From positions 1 through 19,063 of the forward strand of contig JAGQVR010000022.1 of NCBI GenBank assembly GCA_020437875.1: a stretch of DNA of 19,063 nucleotides. Reading direction: 5' to 3'. The notes below the pieces were generated by a model, which worked only from the letters and a program-made list of their open reading frames with translations, was not told the DNA's origin and searched no databases. Position 1 is the stretch's first letter, and each line of letters begins with the position of its first letter. Made by a program: the position numbers and the translations under genes. The DNA is from Flavobacteriales bacterium. Its GTDB lineage: Bacteria; Bacteroidota; Bacteroidia; Flavobacteriales_F; PHOS-HE28. Of the stretch, positions 14,482 through 19,063 are shown piece after piece.

Positions 14482-15671
14482 TTTGATGAAGCCGGTCGCG
14501 GTGTCAACCGCCGCGAACCTTCGTAGAGATCGTACTTCATGAAGCGACAGTCCAAGCTGCCGTTGAACAGTTGGATCCGCGGTTTCGGTGTGAGCTTGAT
14601 GTGTTTGGCGGCCTCCATGTTCGAGGTGATCACCCAGGCCTGCCAGCCCGACCAGCGCTTCTTCAAGGTATCACCGATCATCTTGTAGAAGGCGTTGATC
14701 GCTTCCACCTCCGCCTCGGCCTCCGCTCCCTGGTGGTCCATGCGTTCGCCGTAGGGCGGGTTGATGATCAGGACACCTTTGCCCGGCGGTGGTTCCAGGT
14801 CCTCGAAGGCGCTGTGCCGCACCTCGATCGCATCGTCCAGTTGTGCGTTCGCCACGTTCGTGCGGGCCATTTCCACGATCTCCGCCGACCGTTCACCGGC
14901 CACGATCACCGGTCGTTCCTCGCTGATCCGCTTGAGCAAGGAATCGTGGATGGTGCCGAACAGGTCCGCGTCATAGTCGTTCCAGCGCTGGAAGCCGAAG
15001 CCCTTGCGGAACAGGCCTGGCGGGATGTTGCATGCGAGCAAGCCGGCCTCGATGGCGATGGTGCCCGAACCGCACATCGGATCCACCAAGGGGCGCCGTG
15101 GGTCCCAACCGCTCAATTGCACCATGCCCGCGGCAAGTACTTCGTTGATCGGCGCGGGGCCGGTCCCATCGCGGTAACCGCGCTCGTGCAGGGAGGTTCC
15201 GGAGCTGTCCAACGAGACCTGGCAATGATCGCCGATCACATGCACCTGGATGCGCATCACCGGATCCTCGGTATCCACGGATGGGCGCTTGCCGAAGCGC
15301 TCGCGGAAGCGGTCCACGATGGCATCCTTCGTCCGCTGCATCGCGAACTGCGAATGATCCAGGTGCGGACTGTTGAGCGTGCAGCGCACCGCGAAGGTCT
15401 CGTCCGGTGTCAGGAAGGTCTCCCAGTCGATCCGGTGGATGCCGCGATACAGTTCGTCCGCCGAGCGTACGCGGAAGTCGGCGATCGGTACCAGTACGCG
15501 GATCGCGGTGCGCAGGCAGAGGTTGGCCTTGTATAGGAAGCCGAGGTCGCCGTGGAAGCTCACGGCCCGGTTATGCCGCTGGATATCGCGGGCACCGAGC
15601 TTCAACAGTTCCACGCGCAGCACTTCCTCCAACCCGAACTGGGTCTGCGCGATCATGCGGAAGGAGGACAT
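14478..15671 (-). CDS. THUMP-domain class I SAM-dependent RNA methyltransferase (RlmL type)
   Basis: The protein has 397 residues. A THUMP RNA-binding domain occupies about residues 45-155, followed by the LHERGYR linker (161-167). The Rossmann methyltransferase domain has the SAM motif DPMCGSGTIAIEA (from 197) and the catalytic NPPYGER (304-310), the motif of N2-guanine or N6-adenine methylases. The arrangement equals the N-terminal half of E. coli RlmKL, which makes m2G2445 in 23S rRNA; the RlmK half is absent, as is usual outside gammaproteobacteria. The likely role is therefore rRNA N2-guanine methylation, though target specificity cannot be read from sequence. Its upstream region is the repeat-rich 15672-15867 spacer. 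It ends just before the higB promoter. Confidence 0.92.
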   Translation of the reverse strand: MSSFRMIAQTQFGLEEVLRVELLKLGARDIQRHNRAVSFHGDLGFLYKANLCLRTAIRVLVPIADFRVRSADELYRGIHRIDWETFLTPDETFAVRCTLNSPHLDHSQFAMQRTKDAIVDRFRERFGKRPSVDTEDPVMRIQVHVIGDHCQVSLDSSGTSLHERGYRDGTGPAPINEVLAAGMVQLSGWDPRRPLVDPMCGSGTIAIEAGLLACNIPPGLFRKGFGFQRWNDYDADLFGTIHDSLLKRISEERPVIVAGERSAEIVEMARTNVANAQLDDAIEVRHSAFEDLEPPPGKGVLIINPPYGERMDHQGAEAEAEVEAINAFYKMIGDTLKKRWSGWQAWVITSNMEAAKHIKLTPKPRIQLFNGSLDCRFMKYDLYEGSRRLTPRPASSN

Positions 15672-15710
15672 CAGGGAAGGTTCAAGTCACCAGTCTCTAG
15701 CGCCAAGACG

Positions 15711-15745
15711 AAAGGGCAAGGGACAAGGGCTGAAGGGCAAAGGAA
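15711..15745. repeat. Degenerate purine-rich ~7-bp repeats (AAGGGCA-type)
   Basis: GGG cores at 15714, 15720, 15727 and 15735 and a GG at 15742 recur at 6-8 bp steps, each preceded by A-rich sequence (AAAGGGC, AAGGGAC, AAGGGCT, GAAGGGC, AAAGGAA). The block lies between two CAAG(A/T)CT-type blocks in the same intergenic region, upstream of the RNA methyltransferase gene. Confidence 0.5.
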
Positions 15746-15770
15746 GTAAGAGCCGGGAGAAACGAAGCAT

Positions 15771-15805
15771 ACTCAAGACTCAAGTCTCAAGTCGCAAGAC
15801 CCAAG
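15771..15805. repeat. Five tandem 7-bp repeats (ACTCAAG-type)
   Basis: The consecutive units are ACTCAAG, ACTCAAG, TCTCAAG, TCGCAAG and ACCCAAG, ending with a partial GTCT. They make an array with an exact 7-bp period. Related words (TTCAAGTCACCAGTCT at 15681-15696 and CCAAGACG at 15703-15710) occur at the other end of the spacer. There is no protein-coding frame here and no palindromic unit typical of CRISPR repeats. Confidence 0.75.
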
Positions 15806-15867
15806 GTCTAACGTGACGTTTCAATATGACCGTGTGACACGGACCTGGTCGCCATCACAGGACCTGC

Positions 15868-16497
15868 TCAATCCTTCGCTTTGAACGCGCCGCTCTGCCA
15901 TGCCTGCACGAATTGGGCCCAGGCGATGGGGTTGAACAGGTTGATGACCGGGGTGCCGCCGGAGTAGTACAACTTGGTGTGGTCCATCGCCATCTGGTAT
16001 TGGAAGCTCTGGTAGGCGTCGGGCGGCAGGTTCTCCATGCGCTGCACCATCTCGGCGGGGCTCAGGTTCTTCAATGCCAGCTGATGGTCGTCCGCGGGCA
16101 GACGCAAGGCGAGGAAGGCGTCCCGGAATTGCTCGCGCGAAGGCCAGGGGTACACGGTGAACTCCTTCAACGTGATCGTGTCGCGGTTCAACACGTGGAT
16201 CATCGAGTACTTGTTGTCCGAAAGGCTGTCCGGGATCACGTACTGGCTGCGCTGGAATCCCACGGCGCTGAACAATATCGTGTCGCCCTCCTGTGCCACG
16301 AAGCTGAAGTAGCCGTACACATCGCTCATCGTTCCCCGGTAGGTATGCTTCACCAGGATATGGGTGAAGGGGACCGGCATCAGGCTGTCCGTGACCACCA
16401 CGCCGCTGAATTGAACGAGGTTCTTGCTTTCATTGCCGGGTTGGGCGATGGAACAGGTGGCCAGGGCCATCAGGACCAGGAGGATCGAGGAACGCAT
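15868..16497 (-). CDS. Secreted carboxypeptidase-like regulatory domain protein
   Basis: The protein has 209 residues with a signal peptide at about 1-19 (ILLVLMALATCSIAQ). Residues ~28-110 form a CarboxypepD_reg-like beta-sandwich: VQFSGVVVTDSLMPVPFTHI, then TYRGTMSDVYGYFSFVAQEG and DTILFSAVGFQRSQYVIP. This is the 'G.V.d....pl.~v.V......~~~d~.G~Fs.....gd.i.fs.vGy' pattern also found at the N-termini of TonB-dependent receptors. The C-terminal half is helical and polar, ending in a segment with NLFNPIAWAQFVQAWQSGAF. The function is unknown; similar stand-alone Bacteroidota proteins are envelope-associated. A perfect -7 box lies 5 nt before the ATG. It is divergent from the T9SS cargo gene. 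The stop is followed by a 196-bp repeat-filled spacer. Confidence 0.85.
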   Translation of the reverse strand: MRSSILLVLMALATCSIAQPGNESKNLVQFSGVVVTDSLMPVPFTHILVKHTYRGTMSDVYGYFSFVAQEGDTILFSAVGFQRSQYVIPDSLSDNKYSMIHVLNRDTITLKEFTVYPWPSREQFRDAFLALRLPADDHQLALKNLSPAEMVQRMENLPPDAYQSFQYQMAMDHTKLYYSGGTPVINLFNPIAWAQFVQAWQSGAFKAKD

Positions 16498-16502
16498 CGC
16501 AC

Positions 16503-16510
16503 CAAAGTTA
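16503..16510 (-). promoter_or_regulatory. -7 promoter box (TAACTTTG), nearly leaderless start
   Basis: On the minus strand TAACTTTG matches TAnnTTTG exactly and ends 5 nt before the ATG at 16497. Transcription would begin at or within a base or two of the start codon. No TTG is found about 20 bp upstream. Confidence 0.5.
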
Positions 16511-16587
16511 GCCGGAGGAGTTCCGGTGGTGCTCCTTGCTCGACCGGTCGGGCCGACCCTTCACAATTATTGGGTCGCCGTGGCCGA

Positions 16588-16618
16588 TTGACCGGTTCCT
16601 CCCCACCCGATAGCTTTG
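16588..16618 (+). promoter_or_regulatory. Bacteroidota-type promoter (TTG-N20-TAGCTTTG) for the T9SS cargo gene
   Basis: TTG at 16588-16590 and TAGCTTTG at 16611-16618 are separated by 20 nt, a full match to the consensus. The box ends 16 nt before the ATG at 16635, giving a predicted leader of only about 10 nt. Confidence 0.65.
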
Positions 16619-16634
16619 TGGGATACTTCGACCC

Positions 16635-17690
16635 ATGCGCCGACCCCTACTCGCTCTCACCATAGCCTTCGCCGTCAATGTCTCCGCCCAGATCACGATC
16701 GGCGAGGACGACATGCCGAACGCGAACGACACCCTGCGTTACCGCACCACCATCGCCACGGGCGTCGACGTCGGAACCACCGGTGCCGGGATCATCTGGG
16801 ACTTCGGCCAGTTGAACCCGTTGCTGGAGGCGGCCGATACCACGGTGAGCGTGAGCGCCACACCGTTCCTCTACCAACTCTTCTTCAACAACCCGATCCT
16901 TTACCCGCAGAACCGCGCGGACTACGGCGTGAAGGGCACCGACTTCGACTTCCAGGCGATCTCGCTGACCGATGTGTATGATTACTACCGGGCTGACGCC
17001 AATGGCTTCTTCAATGTGGGCTTCGGTGCGAACGTGAACGGATTGCCCACCAGCGTGCGGCGCCAGCCGATCGACCGGGTCCACCAGTTCCCCATGAACT
17101 ATGGCAATGAGGAGATCTCCGCCAGCGCCTTCAACCTCAACATCCCCGGCCTGTTCTATTTCGGGCAGGACCAGGTGCGCAGCAACGAGGTGGACGGATG
17201 GGGCACCCTCTACCTTCCAGCGGACACCTTCGAGGTGTTGCGCGTGAAGAGCACGATCCAGCGTAGCGACACGATCTACATCCAGCAGCTGGGTACCGGC
17301 TTCCGCCTACCCGAGCCCGAGACCATCGAGTACAAGTGGATCGCAGTGGGCATGGGCAAGCCCGTACTGGAAGTGATCACGTTGGGCGGAATAGCCACCA
17401 CCGCGGAGTTCTTCTACGAACCCGATGACATCATCACGACGGTGACCACCGCTCATGCGGAAGGTCCGCAGGTGTTCCCGAACCCGGCGCGTAACGAGGT
17501 CTTCGTGCCGGTGACCATGGATGGCCGCCTGATCCTGCGTGATGCCATGGGCCGTGCTGTACTGGAACGCAATGTGCGGGCCGGCGCCTTGGAACGCGTG
17601 GAACTCGCCTCCTTGGCCAGCGGGACCTACGTCGTGGAGATCGCCGGACAGGACGCCATCGCGCGGAGCACGATCGTCGTTCAGCGCTGA
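16635..17690 (+). CDS. Secreted protein with type IX secretion C-terminal sorting domain
   Basis: The protein has 351 residues. The signal peptide is at about 1-19 (LLALTIAFAVNVSAQ). The central part (about 20-270) is a beta-rich exported domain with no catalytic motif that I recognise. It begins with ITIGEDDMPNANDTLRYRTT and contains a GAGIIWDFGQL segment common to Bacteroidota cell-surface proteins of this kind. The last ~75 residues are a type A sorting domain: VFPNPARNEVFVPV (from V280), then ILRDAMGRAVLERNV, LASLASGTYVVEI and a final basic TIVVQR. This directs export through the type IX system and attachment at or release from the cell surface. It overlaps the convergent metallopeptidase gene by 10 bp at the 3' end. 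Confidence 0.9.
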   Translation: MRRPLLALTIAFAVNVSAQITIGEDDMPNANDTLRYRTTIATGVDVGTTGAGIIWDFGQLNPLLEAADTTVSVSATPFLYQLFFNNPILYPQNRADYGVKGTDFDFQAISLTDVYDYYRADANGFFNVGFGANVNGLPTSVRRQPIDRVHQFPMNYGNEEISASAFNLNIPGLFYFGQDQVRSNEVDGWGTLYLPADTFEVLRVKSTIQRSDTIYIQQLGTGFRLPEPETIEYKWIAVGMGKPVLEVITLGGIATTAEFFYEPDDIITTVTTAHAEGPQVFPNPARNEVFVPVTMDGRLILRDAMGRAVLERNVRAGALERVELASLASGTYVVEIAGQDAIARSTIVVQR

Positions 17691-18250
17691 GCCACCGGCC
17701 AACCGGGATAGCGCTGGTGCAGGTCGGAGATCCGCGCTGCGTGGTCAGCAAGAAAGGACCGCATCCGTTCGGGATCGCTCATCGCATGCGTGAGTTCGGA
17801 TGTACCGACGGTCTTGATCAACTCGCGCAGCACCCAGCGACCGCGCTCCGCTTCCTGCTCGATCCGCGACAGTTGGTAAGCATGTCGGCCATGGGTCAAG
17901 GCGCTGCGCAGGTAGTGTCCGGCCGCCCATAGCACGAAGCGCGCCCTCCCCACCGCGGTCGTTGGATCGAAGCGTTCCGCGTGTGCCAGATGCCCGACCT
18001 CGTGCGCGAGCAGGTCGAGCAGGTCGTGTACCCGGCGGTCCTCCAACAAGGAGCGGTGCAGGTAGATGCGGTCGCCCATGACGAAGGCACCACCGCCCTT
18101 GGAACCGCGGTACCATGGGAAACGAAGCCAGTTGTGCTCACGCGGAAGCACACGTACCTGACGGAGCAGCGCGTCCGGCACCCGGGCCACCGCCGAGAGC
18201 AGTTGCCTTGCCGTATCCGTCGATCGCCCGTCCGCCTCCAGGAGCCGCAT
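17681..18250 (-). CDS. Putative zinc metallopeptidase-like protein (HEVGH motif)
   Basis: From the ATG at 18250 the protein has 189 residues. The frame extends to an ATG at 18334 (217 residues), but the extra 28 residues look non-conserved and that start would overlap the divergent lemA promoter, so 18250 is chosen; 18292 is a third option. The zinc signature H83-E-V-G-H87 sits in LLDLLAHEVGHLAHAERF, and downstream IEQEAERGRWVL offers a glutamate (E131/E133) as a third ligand. Before it, FVMGDRIYLHRSLLEDRRVH resembles the strand plus helix that precede the active site in gluzincin-like proteins. No signal peptide or membrane helix is visible, so it may act in the cytoplasm. I cannot name a specific family; proteolytic activity is inferred only from the motif. 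Confidence 0.6.
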   Translation of the reverse strand: MRLLEADGRSTDTARQLLSAVARVPDALLRQVRVLPREHNWLRFPWYRGSKGGGAFVMGDRIYLHRSLLEDRRVHDLLDLLAHEVGHLAHAERFDPTTAVGRARFVLWAAGHYLRSALTHGRHAYQLSRIEQEAERGRWVLRELIKTVGTSELTHAMSDPERMRSFLADHAARISDLHQRYPGWPVAQR

Positions 18251-18335
18251 GGCCGCGAAGTTCACCGATCTGCCAGCTTGGCAGCCGTTCATGGATCGGC
18301 ACGTGAGTTGACCGAAGGCCGGCAGTCGCGGCACG

Positions 18336-18343
18336 TACCTTCG
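18336..18343 (+). promoter_or_regulatory. Candidate -7 promoter box (TACCTTCG) before lemA
   Basis: TACCTTCG, one base from TAnnTTTG, ends 21 nt before the ATG at 18365. A TTG at 18308-18310 is 25 nt upstream, longer than ideal. The leader contains an A-rich ACAAAACC just before the start, typical of SD-less Bacteroidota genes. Confidence 0.4.
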
Positions 18344-18364
18344 TCCGCCTAGAACAAAACCACC

Positions 18365-18955
18365 ATGAGAAAGTACCTCGGACTGATCATCGGCCTCGGC
18401 GCCATCTTCCTGATCGCCATGTGGGCGATGAACTTCTACAACGGGAGCGTGGGCTTGAACGAGGACGTGACCAAGCAGTGGAGCAACGTGGAGAACGCCT
18501 ACCAGCTGCGTGCGGACAAGACCAAGAACCTGGTCGAGATCGTGAAAGGGGCGGCCGACTTCGAGAAGGAGACCCTGACCGATGTGATCGAGGCGCGTGC
18601 CAAGGCTACCAGCGTCAACATCACCCCGGGTGATCTTACTCCGGAGAAGATCGCCGCCTTCCAGCAGGCACAGGACCAGTTCACCGGAGCGCTCTCGCGC
18701 CTGATGGTCACCGTGGAGCGGTACCCGGAACTGAAGGCCGTGAAGGGATTCCAGGACTTCCAGGTCCAGTACGAGGGCATGGAGAACCGCATTGGCGTTG
18801 AGCGCAGGAAGTACAACGATGTGGCGCGCGACTTCAACACGCGCATCAAGCGCTTCCCGGGTAACCTGTTCGCCGGTATGTTCGGCTTCGAGCAGAAGGG
18901 CTATTTCGAGGCCCAGGAAGGCACGGAGAACGCTCCTGACATCTCGTTCAAGTGA
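18365..18955 (+). CDS. lemA: LemA family protein
   Basis: The protein has 196 residues, the usual LemA length. A single N-terminal membrane helix (about residues 4-26, LGLIIGLGAIFLIAMWAMNF) is followed by the coiled, helical LemA domain. The domain opens YNGSVGLNEDVTKQWSNVEN, continues YQLRADKTKNLVEIVKGAAD, and has the conserved YPELKAVKGFQDFQVQYEGM, ENRIGVERRKYNDVARDFN and FPGNLFAGMFGF. LemA proteins are membrane-anchored helical bundles of uncertain function, commonly encoded with TPM-domain proteins. That is the case here, because its stop overlaps the start of the next gene. Together the two probably belong to an envelope-associated LemA-TPM operon. Confidence 0.95.
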   Translation: MRKYLGLIIGLGAIFLIAMWAMNFYNGSVGLNEDVTKQWSNVENAYQLRADKTKNLVEIVKGAADFEKETLTDVIEARAKATSVNITPGDLTPEKIAAFQQAQDQFTGALSRLMVTVERYPELKAVKGFQDFQVQYEGMENRIGVERRKYNDVARDFNTRIKRFPGNLFAGMFGFEQKGYFEAQEGTENAPDISFK

Positions 18956-19063
18956 ACCAGGTCATCACCGCGGAGGAACTGTTGACGGAGGACGAATTGC
19001 ACGCTGTGCGCGAGGCCATCGGTGCGGCGGAGAAGCGTACATCCGGCGAGATCCGGGTGCACC
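18952..19063 (+). CDS. TPM domain-containing protein (3' truncated by window edge)
   Basis: A GTG start at 18952 overlaps the lemA stop in a GTGA junction, a sign of translational coupling. The 37 visible residues include ITAEELLTEDELHAVREAIG and then AAEKRTSGEIRVH, the classic opening of the TPM domain ('lt..e...I..aI..aE..TsGEIrVh'). TPM-domain proteins are linked to lemA in many bacteria; some (in plants) are thylakoid acid phosphatases involved in photosystem II turnover, but the bacterial function is not settled. There is no signal peptide in this gene, so it resembles the shorter, cytoplasmic-facing TPM type often found directly after lemA. The remainder lies beyond the window. Confidence 0.85.
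   Translation, partial: MNQVITAEELLTEDELHAVREAIGAAEKRTSGEIRVH

Noticed and set aside
14571..15536. 321-codon open frame on the + strand inside the RNA methyltransferase gene
   Set aside because: It is a shadow of the minus-strand gene with DPMCGSGT and NPPYGER motifs; it has no domain of its own.
15705..15805. CRISPR array
   Set aside because: Units are 7 bp, contiguous and degenerate, with no spacers of constant length and no cas genes nearby.
15830..15842. Small hairpin (CCGTG-TGA-CACGG) as a terminator of the carboxypeptidase-like gene
   Set aside because: Only a 5-bp stem with no U-tract; too weak to call.
1..19063. tRNA, rRNA, insertion sequence, phage or attachment sites
   Set aside because: No cloverleaf-like, rRNA-like, transposase or integrase sequence was seen on either strand, and no long terminal repeats flank any segment.

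Overview
The window comes from a GC-rich member of the Bacteroidota, most likely an uncultured Flavobacteriales-type lineage. The evidence is a type IX secretion C-terminal sorting domain (16635-17690), carboxypeptidase-regulatory-like secreted proteins, a GH3/serine-hydrolase fusion of the kind found in this phylum, a tandem rhomboid pair next to mutL, and promoter boxes of the Bacteroidota form TAnnTTTG instead of sigma70 -10 boxes. GC is roughly 60% by eye. Shine-Dalgarno sequences are mostly absent, as is usual in this phylum. The lineage name is an inference.

Layout. (1) 1-746: the 3' part of a TraB/GumN-family gene on the + strand. (2) 768-7388: a leftward run of five tightly spaced genes, in transcription order mutL, a two-jelly-roll OmpA-family protein, two rhomboid proteases and a membrane-anchored endonuclease/exonuclease/phosphatase (EEP) protein. 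A clear TTG-N19-TACCTTTG promoter lies upstream of mutL, and a strong hairpin insulates it from the next gene. (3) 7535-8041: a small secreted beta-sandwich protein (-). (4) 8336-11347: a 1003-residue periplasmic GH3 glycosidase fused to a serine hydrolase (+). (5) 11455-11949: an unassigned protein ending in a polyalanine tract encoded by a perfect 20-bp palindrome, convergent and abutting with tspO (11950-12429, -). (6) 12458-13447: a SIMPL/DUF541-like secreted protein (-). (7) 13491-14444: a higB-higA toxin-antitoxin pair followed by a SnoaL/NTF2-like gene, all leftward. (8) 14478-15671: a THUMP-domain RNA methyltransferase of the RlmL type. It is preceded by a 196-bp intergenic region filled with degenerate 7-bp repeats. 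(9) 15868-16497 (-) and 16635-17690 (+): divergent secreted proteins, the second a T9SS cargo. (10) 17681-18250 (-): an HEVGH putative metallopeptidase overlapping the T9SS gene tail to tail. (11) 18365-19063 (+): lemA followed by the start of a TPM-domain gene, translationally coupled and cut by the window end.

Functionally this is mostly core chromosome: DNA repair, membrane proteolysis, cell-wall and envelope functions, and rRNA modification. The only accessory piece is the higBA module. I do not see a clear new multi-gene system. The least explained signals are the two intergenic heptamer arrays (8042-8062 and 15683-15810), the recurring -7 boxes only a few bases from start codons, and the palindrome at 11926-11945. 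No stretch longer than 300 bp lacks a gene. The longest gap, 8042-8335 (294 bp, divergent), holds a heptamer array, a small palindrome (ACCAACTTGGT, 8227-8237) and a candidate -7 box.
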